This document shows, in pieces, positions 7,785 through 16,084 of a stretch of DNA of 64,000 nt (the stretch's first letter is position 1; every line of letters begins with the position of its first letter). This stretch comes from Pedobacter sp. HDW13 (GTDB lineage Bacteria > Bacteroidota > Bacteroidia > Sphingobacteriales > Sphingobacteriaceae), in the NCBI RefSeq assembly GCF_011303555.1, contig NZ_CP049868.1, forward strand, positions 496,001 to 560,000, in the 5' to 3' direction. Both the position numbers and the translations under genes were made by a program. The notes beneath the pieces were generated by a model, which was given only the letters and a program-made list of their open reading frames with translations, made no database searches and was not told the origin of the DNA.

Positions 7785-8843
7785 TTTATAGTATTTCCTG
7801 CGAAACCAGAATGCGAGGTTAACGAGTGCTATTAATGCAGGAACTTCTACGAGTGGACCGATCACTCCTGTAAATGCCTGTCCGGAGTTAATCCCAAACA
7901 CACCAATAGCGACAGCAATGGCCAGTTCGAAGTTGTTTCCCGTTGCTGTAAAGGCAATTGATGTACTCCGTGAATAATCTGCACCGAAGTATTTGCCCGC
8001 AAAAAAGCTGACCACGAACATAATCGAGAAGTAGATCACAAGTGGTAACGCAATACGAACGACATCCAAAGGAATCTGAACGATCAGGTTTCCCTTTAGA
8101 CTGAACATAATTACGATGGTGAAAAGCAAGGCGATCAAGGTAATCGGCGATATCATTGGTACAAACTTATTTTCGAAATAAAGCTCTCCTTTAAGCTTGA
8201 TCAAAACGAACCTTGAGATAATGCCCATTGCAAATGGAAGACCAAGGTAGATGCTGACACTTTTGGCAATTTCACCGATGGTAATGTTCACCTCCAGACC
8301 TTTTAGCCCAAAATAAGGTGGCAATACGGTAATGAAAACATAGGCAAAAACACTATACAACAATACCTGAAAGATACTGTTGAGCGCTATCAGTCCTGCG
8401 GCATATTCGCGGTTTCCCTCAGCCAGCTCATTCCACACCACGACCATGGCAATACAGCGGGCAAGTCCAATCAGGATGAGGCCAACCATATATTCGGGAT
8501 AATCCCTTAAGAAAGTTATTGCCAAAAAGAACATGAGAAGCGGGCCGATGACCCAGTTCAGCACCAGTGAAACGGTCAGGACTTTCGTATCCTTGAACAC
8601 TTCCCCCATCTTTTCATATCTCACTTTTGCAAGTGGCGGATACATCATCAAGATCAGTCCAATGGCAAGTGGTATGTTCGTTGTTCCACTTGAAAAGGAA
8701 TTGATCAAGTTCGATGATGATGGAACAAAATAGCCTATGGCTACGCCAATAGCCATCGCCAGGAATATCCAAAGCGTTAGATAACGGTCAAGAAATCCCA
8801 GTTTTTTACGCTCTACCACAGGCGCACAATTGTTTGCAGACAT
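7782..8843 (-). CDS. acr3: ACR3-family arsenite efflux permease
   Basis: A 353-residue membrane protein with about ten helices. '[13 protein letters not shown]'-like N-terminus (here [16 protein letters not shown]), '[16 protein letters not shown]' and '[20 protein letters not shown]' are ACR3 hallmarks. Cys130 in the last motif is the residue needed for arsenite transport in characterised ACR3 proteins. It exports As(III) produced by ArsC across the cytoplasmic membrane. It is the last gene of the operon, one base after arsC. Length and motifs are normal for a functional member, and expression would be controlled by the ArsR upstream. Confidence 0.93.
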   Translation of the reverse strand: MSANNCAPVVERKKLGFLDRYLTLWIFLAMAIGVAIGYFVPSSSNLINSFSSGTTNIPLAIGLILMMYPPLAKVRYEKMGEVFKDTKVLTVSLVLNWVIGPLLMFFLAITFLRDYPEYMVGLILIGLARCIAMVVVWNELAEGNREYAAGLIALNSIFQVLLYSVFAYVFITVLPPYFGLKGLEVNITIGEIAKSVSIYLGLPFAMGIISRFVLIKLKGELYFENKFVPMISPITLIALLFTIVIMFSLKGNLIVQIPLDVVRIALPLVIYFSIMFVVSFFAGKYFGADYSRSTSIAFTATGNNFELAIAVAIGVFGINSGQAFTGVIGPLVEVPALIALVNLAFWFRRKYYK

Positions 8844-8844
8844 C

Positions 8845-9264
8845 TTAGCGTTTTAAGTTCTCGTTAACAAAGTTCTGTGCGTATTTGCGGATCATCTCCC
8901 TTACTTCACGGAACTGTTCCATCACTTCTTCTTCGGTGCCCTTAGCTTTTGCGGGATCTGGAAAGTTATAATGGAACTTTACCGCACTGGTCGGAAAATA
9001 AGGGCAGCTTTCCTTTGCATTATCGCAAACGGTGATCACGTAGTCGAAATCGATATCCATGTATTCATCGATGTTGTTTGAGGTATGTCCGGAAATGTCT
9101 ATACCATCTCTCTTCATTATCTCGATGGCCTTTGGATTTACCCCATGGGTTTCTATTCCCGCACTGTATACTTCTGCTTTATCTCCAGCAAAATGTCTTA
9201 AATAGCCTTCTGCAAGCTGGCTCCTGCAACTGTTCCCCGTGCATAGCACTAATATCTTCTTCAT
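8845..9264 (-). CDS. arsC: Thioredoxin-coupled arsenate reductase (low-molecular-weight phosphatase fold)
   Basis: A 139-residue protein of the LMW-tyrosine-phosphatase-like ArsC class. The P-loop CTGNSCRSQ gives Cys8, and 'CDNAKESC' supplies Cys80 and Cys87, matching the Cys10/82/89 triad of the well-studied staphylococcal enzyme with a two-residue offset. It reduces arsenate to arsenite using thioredoxin. It is followed after one base by acr3, which removes the product. All catalytic residues are present and the protein looks intact. Confidence 0.93.
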   Translation of the reverse strand: MKKILVLCTGNSCRSQLAEGYLRHFAGDKAEVYSAGIETHGVNPKAIEIMKRDGIDISGHTSNNIDEYMDIDFDYVITVCDNAKESCPYFPTSAVKFHYNFPDPAKAKGTEEEVMEQFREVREMIRKYAQNFVNENLKR

Positions 9265-9275
9265 AAATTTTATCG

Positions 9276-9747
9276 TTAAATGATTGTTTTACTTCTTCTT
9301 TCCAGCAGTACGATGTCCCTCCAAACTCCGTTCTGCTTTCCAATTTTCTCCCTAATGCCAAGTGTTCTAAAGCCTACCTTTTCATGGATGCATCGGCTAC
9401 CGATGTTCTCAGGAAATATACCTGTCTGTAATGTCCATATTCCTGCTACCTCATTCAAGGCAACAAGTTCTTCCAAAAGTGCAAGCCCAATGCCCTTGCC
9501 AGATTGTTCAGGATCAACATATACGCTGACTCTGCTACACCAGCATATACGCAACGTGAAGAGACTGGCGTCAGTGCTGCCCCCCAGATACGTTTCCGTT
9601 TTCTTCGGCAACGATCCTGCAACTGCCAAGGTATGAGCTGTCCCATTCTTCCCAAGATGGGAAAGTGGCGTTGCCCGTGGCTATGCCTTTTTCATAGATT
9701 GATTTCACAAAACCCCAGTTCGATGGCAATAGATTTCTTATTTCCAT
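9276..9747 (-). pseudogene. ArsN1-like GNAT N-acetyltransferase, two frame breaks
   Basis: Three frames on the complement together make one GNAT of about 155 residues. From ATG at 9747: 'MEIRNLLPSNWGFVKSIYEK' to GNVSGG. Then in another frame: 'AALTPVSSRCVYAGVAE'. Then: 'VSVYVDPEQSGKGIG' (acetyl-CoA loop) to the end at 9276. The breaks fall at a six-G run (9580-9585) and near 9530. Adding one G at each restores a continuous protein. This family acetylates phosphinothricin-like compounds, and in arsenic operons is known as ArsN1, which detoxifies arsinothricin; that activity is inferred from family and context. Either a recent pseudogene or sequence error. Confidence 0.75.
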
Positions 9748-9757
9748 AACAAACGGA

Positions 9758-10225
9758 TTAACAGCAACCTCCACCAGGTGTACAACTGTTCACGGCACCT
9801 GCCAGATTAACCATTCCTTTTTTTTGTGTTTCTTCAACTCCACAGGCTTCCCTAGCAAGGCAAGCGGTCTGTTTGGCAAGTAACAGAAAGTTCGTTCCAT
9901 CAAAACCAAGGTCGTATTTGCCAATGGTTCCAGATTGGTATTCCACTTCGATCTCCAGGTCTTCCATTCCAAGAATTTTCTCCGAGAGCGAAATGATGTT
10001 CAACAATTTACCCGCTTTCAAACGGTGCTCGTAGTCATCTGCATCCCATAACTGGAAGTTTGCCACCTTTTCATGACGCACCTTGCCACCACAATCGATA
10101 AAGTCCTTGGTTATGATACCAACTTCGGTAACATGGAAATGTTCTGGTACGGTTTCCCCGTTTTCTACTTGGAAATTAACTGCTTCAGCTGTAGCCAAGA
10201 TGGTTTTGATTTCTGATAGTTTCAT
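9758..10225 (-). CDS. DUF6428-type arsenic-operon protein with Cys-rich tail
   Basis: A 155-residue soluble protein beginning MKLSEIKTILATAEAV. It contains 'VPEHFHVTEVGIITKDFIDC' and ends in 'NSCTPGGGCC'. Proteins of this type (annotated DUF6428 as far as I recall) recur between arsR and arsC in Bacteroidota arsenic operons. The His-rich central segment and terminal Cys cluster suggest metalloid binding, perhaps as a chaperone, but no function is established to my knowledge. It follows arsR by about 55 bases, with an ArsR-like operator motif in that gap. Confidence 0.6.
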   Translation of the reverse strand: MKLSEIKTILATAEAVNFQVENGETVPEHFHVTEVGIITKDFIDCGGKVRHEKVANFQLWDADDYEHRLKAGKLLNIISLSEKILGMEDLEIEVEYQSGTIGKYDLGFDGTNFLLLAKQTACLAREACGVEETQKKGMVNLAGAVNSCTPGGGCC

Positions 10226-10265
10226 ATTAATACTATATAGTAATATTGCAATTTTACGATCGAAA
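10226..10265. promoter_or_regulatory. Possible second ArsR-type operator upstream of the DUF6428 gene
   Basis: The gap holds 'TAATATTGCAATTTTACGAT', an imperfect inverted version of the site upstream of arsR (CGCAATATTACGAT...). A duplicated operator would let ArsR control the operon at two points. Inferred from similarity by eye. Confidence 0.35.
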
Positions 10266-10279
10266 TGGGTAAAAAAAGG

Positions 10280-10623
10280 TCAACAGCAGACCGTTTCACC
10301 TTTATATGAGCCTAGAAACCCGCCCAATTGTTCTTCGAGTATCTTCCAAGTTTTTGGATTGATGCAGTAACAAACACTTACCCCTCGATTGTACCCTGTA
10401 TGATCTTTGCAGTCTTCAGTTCTTTCAAGTGCTGGGAAATGGTTGCTTGTGCCAATCCAAGCTCCCCAACCAAGTCCCCGCAAATGCAGGTATTGGAAAT
10501 AATGATCCGTTGAAGGATGGCAATGCGGGCAGGATGTGCAATTGCTTTTAAAAGCGTTGCAAGTTGGTTCTGCTCCTCGGTGAATATTTCTGTTTTGGTA
10601 AGTCCCATAATTTTACATCGCAA
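10280..10623 (-). CDS. arsR: ArsR-family metalloregulator, C-terminus frameshifted
   Basis: The winged-helix repressor starts at ATG 10623 or, more likely, at the MGLTKTEIF start five codons in. It shows 'ALKAIAHPARIAILQRI', 'CICGDLV' and recognition helix 'AQATISQHLKELK'. The frame ends early at 10378 (IQGTIEG). The expected tail, 'VSVCYCINPKTWKILEE' to GETVCC, continues in the next frame to 10280. One extra G in the four-G run at 10381-10384 would join them to about 114 residues, a normal ArsR length. CxC and terminal CC cysteines may bind As(III). It would repress the whole operon until arsenite appears. Confidence 0.85.
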
Positions 10624-10642
10624 TATTACGATTGTAAATAAT
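10615..10642. promoter_or_regulatory. ArsR operator / ars promoter region
   Basis: Directly at the arsR start is 'ATCGCAATATTACGATTGTA', an imperfect palindrome of the ArsR-box type. Together with the related motif at 10240-10262 it suggests autoregulation. Confidence 0.4.
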
Positions 10643-10723
10643 CTTATCCAAACAACTCATCGTTATTTTGCGATTAATTCAATCAAACATTTGATAATCA
10701 ATGATATAATTTGTGCTTTTTAT

Positions 10724-11044
10724 ATCATACATGGCAAGAAGAACTATCAGAAAAAGCTTTTCATAAGCTTTCAACTTTCGAACTATATCCCCGTAGATAA
10801 TTTTTACAAACGCTTGAACGAAACGCTCGATCTTGAATTTATCTACAGGGCTACCGCTAAATATTATGGCAGGGAAGGCCAGAAAAGTATCGATCCGGTT
10901 GTATTCATGAAACTGATACTCGTTGGCTATCTCGAAAATCTTTCCAGTGACAGAAAGATCATCAGCACATCAAGGATGAGAATGGACATCATGTTTTTCC
11001 TTAGCTATGACCTCGATGAAAAACGGTTATTTTTCACCGGATGA
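10724..11044 (+). pseudogene. IS1182-family transposase, N-terminal fragment
   Basis: On the plus strand 'HGKKNYQKKLFISFQLSNYI', 'LDLEFIYRATAKYYGREGQK' and 'DPVVFMKLILVGYLENL' are the typical N-terminal DUF772 region of IS1182 transposases. Homology ends at 'FFLSYDLDE' (about 11023); the catalytic DDE part is missing. The start codon is also lost (IIHGKK, no Met nearby). It is a truncated insertion sequence between the arsenic operon and the glycosyltransferase cluster. The 3' end of the neighbouring glycosyltransferase gene runs into it. Confidence 0.75.
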
Positions 11045-12636
11045 TAAAGATACATTTTTGTCATTTCTTCAGGCTTAATTTCAGGCCTATAACGCATAGA
11101 ACCGTCCCCCATTCCACCCGCGTAATCTTGGCTCGCAGGCTCATAGAATCCAATGGAATGCTTCATCAGTCCATAAGGCACATTTGTACTAAAATCATTG
11201 ACAGAATAACCATTGTGCAGAAGTAGGCTTGGAATAAGTACCTCATGATGTCCACTCCATCCCTCACGTAAGCACGCATCAATATATTTTAACGCAGCAT
11301 TTGATATTCTGTAAATCGGATTAAAAGACCTTATTTTTTCGGCATTTGGCAACTGGATTTCAGGATGCTTCAGAGAGTTCCACCAATACCAATAAGGCTG
11401 ATCAGTAAATTTATTAATGTTAGTTGTCAGAAAATCAGAACTGACATCTTTCAAGAGTGAAGAATTAAAAAAATCAGACCATTTCCCATTAAATTTCACA
11501 TCATCTTCAATAAGCCAATAGTAATCATAATCGCTGTTTTTGAGATAGAATGCTAAAACAGGAAAATGATTGTTGCCTGGAATTAATTGTTCTGAAATAG
11601 GTTGATATGAGAGGGATGTTAAAATGGAATCATCAAACATAAATGGTTTTAGTCTTGAAAGGTGCTTGGAACTAGGAAAATACCGGTTATGAAAGAGTAA
11701 GTGACAGTCTCCAGAATTACTACTTTCCTTCACGAAATCCTCATAGCTTTCCAATACAGATGGTTCATCTCGATGCGTCAAATATAGAAAGGCCTGTTTC
11801 TTCATCCTCTGATTGCCCATACCAATACCAACTTTGGTCAGTGGTTTTATATGCTCATCAATCGAGTCTAATATTTGTTTGTCAATTTCAAAGTCAAACT
11901 TTCTTGCGAATAGACAGTCACTATCCATTAAACCAGGAAGGTCGTCTGTCCGCAGAATACTGGGGTGAGCATATGGGGGAGCCCATTTAATATACCATAA
12001 GTGTTTGCTCTGCAAATTACATGAAATGAACGCGTCATCACAATTAAGCAATAAGGTTTGAAAGAAACTTTCATCGGGAATTGTTACCGTCTTGAAATAT
12101 TGGAGAAAAAAAGAGTTATTTTCAATAAAATCTAGAATATAGCTAACAATCTTAAATGGAAGAGACCACCATTGTGATCCTCCATAAATCTTGACGTGCT
12201 TGTCAATCCTATAAAAATTAGGAAACCTTGAGATCCCTCCTCCATACCAATTATCAAATGGTAACCGAAAAAAGTTTAAATAGATGACATCTTTGTTTTT
12301 AGCAAAAAAATCTTTGATAAATTTGTTAGTTTTTATGGGGTAGTCCTGCCCACTTAAAAGTGTTACCCTATCAGTGTCTGGCAAATTGTCTTTTACATAT
12401 TTTAAAAGTAAAAGACTGGCTTCAATCATGCTAAAACTACCCCAGGTTATATTAACCCTATCTTCTATGAAATATACCGAATTATCCTTATTCGCCATTA
12501 TTTTATGGAAAGGTAACATTTCAACCTTTGCGTCAATATGGATAACAAAATAATTCCCCGGTTCATCTAGTTGATTGACTAATCTGTAGATCTGTTCCGG
12601 GCATTTGTGTGCAAGAATAATAAACACATGCTTCAT
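11005..12636 (-). CDS. GT14 (Core-2/I-branching type) glycosyltransferase fused to a second glycosyltransferase-like domain
   Basis: A 543-residue cytoplasmic protein. Residues 1-290 are a Core-2/I-branching (GT14) domain: 'FIILAHKCPEQIYRLVNQL', HIDAK at 33-37, 'VNITWGSFSMIEASLLLL' and 'LLSGQDYPI'. Residues about 300-543 form a second domain with 'YYWLIEDDVKFNG' (a DxD-like metal site) and 'EGWSGHHEVLIPSLL', which looks like another GT-A fold. The last few residues (RFSSRS) lie inside the IS1182 fragment, so the original C-terminus may be altered. It starts 7 bases after the 949-residue glycosyltransferase gene, in an operon led by the lysozyme gene. Acceptor unknown. Confidence 0.75.
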   Translation of the reverse strand: MKHVFIILAHKCPEQIYRLVNQLDEPGNYFVIHIDAKVEMLPFHKIMANKDNSVYFIEDRVNITWGSFSMIEASLLLLKYVKDNLPDTDRVTLLSGQDYPIKTNKFIKDFFAKNKDVIYLNFFRLPFDNWYGGGISRFPNFYRIDKHVKIYGGSQWWSLPFKIVSYILDFIENNSFFLQYFKTVTIPDESFFQTLLLNCDDAFISCNLQSKHLWYIKWAPPYAHPSILRTDDLPGLMDSDCLFARKFDFEIDKQILDSIDEHIKPLTKVGIGMGNQRMKKQAFLYLTHRDEPSVLESYEDFVKESSNSGDCHLLFHNRYFPSSKHLSRLKPFMFDDSILTSLSYQPISEQLIPGNNHFPVLAFYLKNSDYDYYWLIEDDVKFNGKWSDFFNSSLLKDVSSDFLTTNINKFTDQPYWYWWNSLKHPEIQLPNAEKIRSFNPIYRISNAALKYIDACLREGWSGHHEVLIPSLLLHNGYSVNDFSTNVPYGLMKHSIGFYEPASQDYAGGMGDGSMRYRPEIKPEEMTKMYLYHPVKNNRFSSRS

Positions 12637-12642
12637 AATCCA

Positions 12643-15492
12643 CTAATTTTGCATTTGGATTGCGGGGGTGCTATTAATCTTAACCTGTTTCTTTTCAACA
12701 ATCACCTTTCTAAAGAATGATATCAGCCTATCTACATGATAGTCGAATGTAAATTGCTTACGGTTGCTCCAGACATTTTCTCTGACTTGGATAATCCTAG
12801 ATTTATCGTCAAACGATGCAGATAAATTATCAAAAGAGTCAAAAAATATGCCCATATCCAACTCTGATAGAAGTGAAAATGTAGTATTGATATGACCGCA
12901 ATCATTTTTATGCAATAAAGGGAGGCCTGCTGCGATTAAAGTAGGCATCCTTGCAGGTAAGTTTAAGTCATCCCATGTGGTTCGTGATAGCTCTCCCTGG
13001 TTTTCCGAAGGAAACATATGGAGCCAACCTGCATCGTATTGAGAAAATTCCCTTACCCAGTCTGAGGGATTGCAATTTGGATGAATATGCAGGTGCCCCT
13101 TAGCAATAAAGTATACTTTTTCCACCCATTTTCTCCAAACATTTTGATGAAAATCTCCATAGAAATGCAAATGAATGTTTTGTTTAGCGAAGCTATAAAG
13201 ATCCTCAGGACGCAATCCATATGGCCGGCCTGGCAATACAGTATGTATTCCTCCAATGCTATCTGATAATAAAGGAGATCTATCGTCTGTGAAAAAGTTT
13301 TCTTTGGGCAGATCACCATCCAATATTATACTTGGCTTCCTGTTGGTATCCAAATACTGGGAGAACCATCTTTTATAATCCTCACTTAAATATACTTGGC
13401 CGTCAGAATTTCTAAATAGAGAAATGAGTTCATTCCAAATCCCATATTGTTTACAATATGTAGGACTCTCCTTAAAGTGCCATACGAAAGGAATATCCGG
13501 AAATTCAAGCATAATTTTGTGGGCAAAGGGCACAGAAACATAATTCAGTAGCGCATAAATAACATCTGGCTTTATGGCTTTGATTTCTGCTGCATAGTGA
13601 GCTGCTGACAATGTCTTTATTTTACCGAATGCAAATGGAGCAACAGAATTTAAGAAACCAGAAGCCTTCATCCAAAGTCCAAAAAGCTGGTGTCCTTTTT
13701 CTTCCAAGGCTACAATTCTTTCTGGATTGAGCGAAAGCTCTCCGACCAACAAAATTTTCAAAGGCTCTGTTTGTATAGGTGGAATATCAATATTTACTTT
13801 ACTGTAATAGGATTCTTCATCGATCAAATTTCCTGAACCTTTAAACCGAATGGGATGTTCAACATTATAATATTGCTTGTAAGTGTAGATTCCACCCCGT
13901 TTTAATTCACTTACAAGCTGATGATGTTGCATAGGATGGCTAACCCATTCGCAAGAGATTATTTTAGTAAAGGAAACTTTTCCGATAGAGAAAAAATTAT
14001 TCCAGAATAATTTACCCAAATCCGCAGTTACCAGTTCTTTTCTTTCAACCCACCTATCAGATGTTTTTCTATGAAGCACTTGAACGAGTTGAGCGAAAAG
14101 GCCAGGTATTATCCCTGTTGATTTAGCTCCCCTACTCGAATTAATAGTTTCTGCATGGTTATAAATAATACCGGAAATTGCAATGAATGCTGCATCTTCT
14201 TTTAACCTGGCACTTAATGTTTCCAGGTGATTTTTATGATATAAATCATCAGAAGGCAGATAGGCGATTAAATCAAACGATGCAAGGTCGAGTCCTGTAT
14301 TGATGCTAGCACCTATCCCCTCGTTTGAGTTGTTTTTTATATAATTAATTTTTGGATGCATTAGATACTCACTGATAATCTCTTCAGTATCATCAGTACA
14401 TCCATCATTAACAATGATCAATTCCCAATTTGAATAAGTTTGTGAAATCAGGCTTGAAATTGCGGCTAAAATAAAGGCTGACTGGTTGAATGTCGGCATA
14501 ATTACAGAAATACCAGGCTCAGACTGCTCTGCTTTAGCGCTAACGAAAGTCTTTGAACCATAATTTCTGATGCTTCTATTTCCATAATTTAAACCGCAAT
14601 AAAGCTTCAAGATTTCTGCCCTAAATATTGTTAGCCACTCTTCAGAATACTTATCACGGAGTGTTGCTGATTGAAATAATTTATCGTGCCACTGATGCAA
14701 TTCCTCTATAGTCTCTTCATTACGAAAAATGTGTTTCCCCATTCCGAAGCACATAGCTCCATGCAATTTCAATTCATCCGCTGAGTGTTCTACTCCAAGT
14801 TTATCGAGTTCTCTGGAAAGTAATCCTAAAACTGTGATCTTTAATCTATCCTGATTTTTATTGCAGCTGTTATCTATGTGCCATCTATATGAAAGGAAAT
14901 TTTCCTGAATATTTGCGACTTTGGATATTTCAGCAAATCGAATCCACAGTTCATGATCTTCGCAGTAAATATAATCTTCATTATATTTTAGTTTTTTCGC
15001 GAGGGCTGTTCTCATTGTGACTGCAGAATGATGAAACTGATTTCTGAATAAGAGTGCCATCTTGACAAATTCGGGATTGTCGCTTGTCTGGATACTTTCC
15101 AGATAGGTACCGCCATTATCCATAATTTGATAATGCCCTCCCACCATTCCATAATCCTGATTGAATCTTAAGAATTCTATTTGTCTTTGCAGCCTATCTC
15201 CTAGCATAATGTCGTCTGCATCCATTCTTGCTATATATATCCCATTTGAAAGGTCAATTCCTTTATTTAGAGATGAGACAATTCCTTGATTCCTTTTATT
15301 TTTATAGTAACGTATTTTGGGAGAGTTGAAGCTGGAAACAATGAACTCAGTATTATCAGTACTTCCATCATCTATGATTAATATTTCGTAATCGTTATAG
15401 TTCTGTCTAAAAATGCTTCCTAAGCATTCATATAGGTATTTACCGCAGTTATAACTGGGAATTAAAATAGTAGTTTCAGGTTTGAGATTCAT
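12643..15492 (-). CDS. Three-domain glycosyltransferase (GT2-GT2-GT-B like)
   Basis: A 949-residue protein. Residues 6-250 are a GT2 domain with DDGSTDNTE at 41-49 and DADD at 91-94. Residues about 325-540 are a second GT2 domain (ISVIMPTFNQ, NDGCTDDTEE, 'YLPSDDLYH'). Residues about 595-940 resemble a GT-B fold (LKILLVGELS..., 'GDLPKENFF', 'VLPGRPYGLRPEDL', 'GWLHMFPSENQGELSRTTWD'). No membrane segment is seen. It sits 20 bases downstream of the LprI-like gene and 7 bases before the GT14 fusion. Together they could build a short glycan in one assembly. Whether the glycan goes onto the secreted lysozyme or onto the envelope cannot be told. Confidence 0.8.
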   Translation of the reverse strand: MNLKPETTILIPSYNCGKYLYECLGSIFRQNYNDYEILIIDDGSTDNTEFIVSSFNSPKIRYYKNKRNQGIVSSLNKGIDLSNGIYIARMDADDIMLGDRLQRQIEFLRFNQDYGMVGGHYQIMDNGGTYLESIQTSDNPEFVKMALLFRNQFHHSAVTMRTALAKKLKYNEDYIYCEDHELWIRFAEISKVANIQENFLSYRWHIDNSCNKNQDRLKITVLGLLSRELDKLGVEHSADELKLHGAMCFGMGKHIFRNEETIEELHQWHDKLFQSATLRDKYSEEWLTIFRAEILKLYCGLNYGNRSIRNYGSKTFVSAKAEQSEPGISVIMPTFNQSAFILAAISSLISQTYSNWELIIVNDGCTDDTEEIISEYLMHPKINYIKNNSNEGIGASINTGLDLASFDLIAYLPSDDLYHKNHLETLSARLKEDAAFIAISGIIYNHAETINSSRGAKSTGIIPGLFAQLVQVLHRKTSDRWVERKELVTADLGKLFWNNFFSIGKVSFTKIISCEWVSHPMQHHQLVSELKRGGIYTYKQYYNVEHPIRFKGSGNLIDEESYYSKVNIDIPPIQTEPLKILLVGELSLNPERIVALEEKGHQLFGLWMKASGFLNSVAPFAFGKIKTLSAAHYAAEIKAIKPDVIYALLNYVSVPFAHKIMLEFPDIPFVWHFKESPTYCKQYGIWNELISLFRNSDGQVYLSEDYKRWFSQYLDTNRKPSIILDGDLPKENFFTDDRSPLLSDSIGGIHTVLPGRPYGLRPEDLYSFAKQNIHLHFYGDFHQNVWRKWVEKVYFIAKGHLHIHPNCNPSDWVREFSQYDAGWLHMFPSENQGELSRTTWDDLNLPARMPTLIAAGLPLLHKNDCGHINTTFSLLSELDMGIFFDSFDNLSASFDDKSRIIQVRENVWSNRKQFTFDYHVDRLISFFRKVIVEKKQVKINSTPAIQMQN

Positions 15493-15512
15493 TAATTTTG
15501 ATAGAATTGAAT

Positions 15513-15980
15513 TTATTTAAATTTTATTGAGCCTGCACAAACATCCCCTTCTTGAGTTCCTTTGAGCCATTGATTAATGAAGGCAAAACGTTCGGTGTTA
15601 TTTTTGATCAGAAGTTTATATATACAATCCATATTAATCTGCCCGTAATAATTAGGGGATTCATTTGGGTAAATGGCTTTAATATCGGAGTCTCTTAATA
15701 ATTTCCATAAACGTTGAGACTCTGTTAAATGGCTAACAAACAAGCTGTCATTATGATATTCTTTAACAACTGCATTAAACGCAGAGTCGACTTTCTTTTG
15801 GGAATTAATAAATTCCTGGCTTAAACCTTTGGTAGTTGCCATAGACTCTATTTGCAATCGCATCAATAGCGATATGGTATTGTCGGTTGCATTTTTTTCT
15901 GATTTCTTCGGTACCTGAGCTTGTGCAACCAGGGCTAAGGTAGTAAGGAAACAACATAATAGCGTTGTGGTGAATTTCAT
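15513..15980 (-). CDS. LprI-like lysozyme inhibitor (DUF1311), probable immunity protein
   Basis: A 155-residue secreted protein with a clear signal peptide (MKFTTTLLCCFLTTLALVAQAQ). Residues about 85-140 carry the LprI/DUF1311 pattern: 'SHLTESQRLWKLLRDSDIKA', then 'YGQINMDCIYKLLIKNNTER'. The family includes LprI, a lysozyme inhibitor of mycobacteria (family knowledge). It lies immediately downstream of a lysozyme gene in the same direction, about 105 bases apart with a hairpin between. Periplasmic location, family and position fit an immunity protein that protects the producer from its own lysozyme. The pairing is my inference; LprI-domain proteins have other, unknown roles too. Confidence 0.7.
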   Translation of the reverse strand: MKFTTTLLCCFLTTLALVAQAQVPKKSEKNATDNTISLLMRLQIESMATTKGLSQEFINSQKKVDSAFNAVVKEYHNDSLFVSHLTESQRLWKLLRDSDIKAIYPNESPNYYGQINMDCIYKLLIKNNTERFAFINQWLKGTQEGDVCAGSIKFK

Positions 15981-16030
15981 TGGTTTTTGTGATTAAATTA
16001 TTAAGGTCAGAAGTGATATTTCATTTTAAA

Positions 16031-16066
16031 TAACGAAGCGAGAAAGGTGTTGGTCTCGCTTCGTTA
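16031..16066 (-). terminator. Hairpin between lysozyme and inhibitor genes (terminator or attenuator)
   Basis: A perfect 13-base inverted repeat (TAACGAAGCGAGA / TCTCGCTTCGTTA) with a 10-base spacer sits in the 104-base gap. The following complement sequence is only moderately T-rich (TTTAAAATG), so partial read-through to the inhibitor and glycosyltransferases is plausible. Confidence 0.55.
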
Positions 16067-16084
16067 TAAACATTTTAGATTAGT

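Noticed and set aside
9280..9749. Plus-strand ORFs opposite the acetyltransferase
   Set aside because: No family-like sequence; they are antisense shadows of the GNAT frames.
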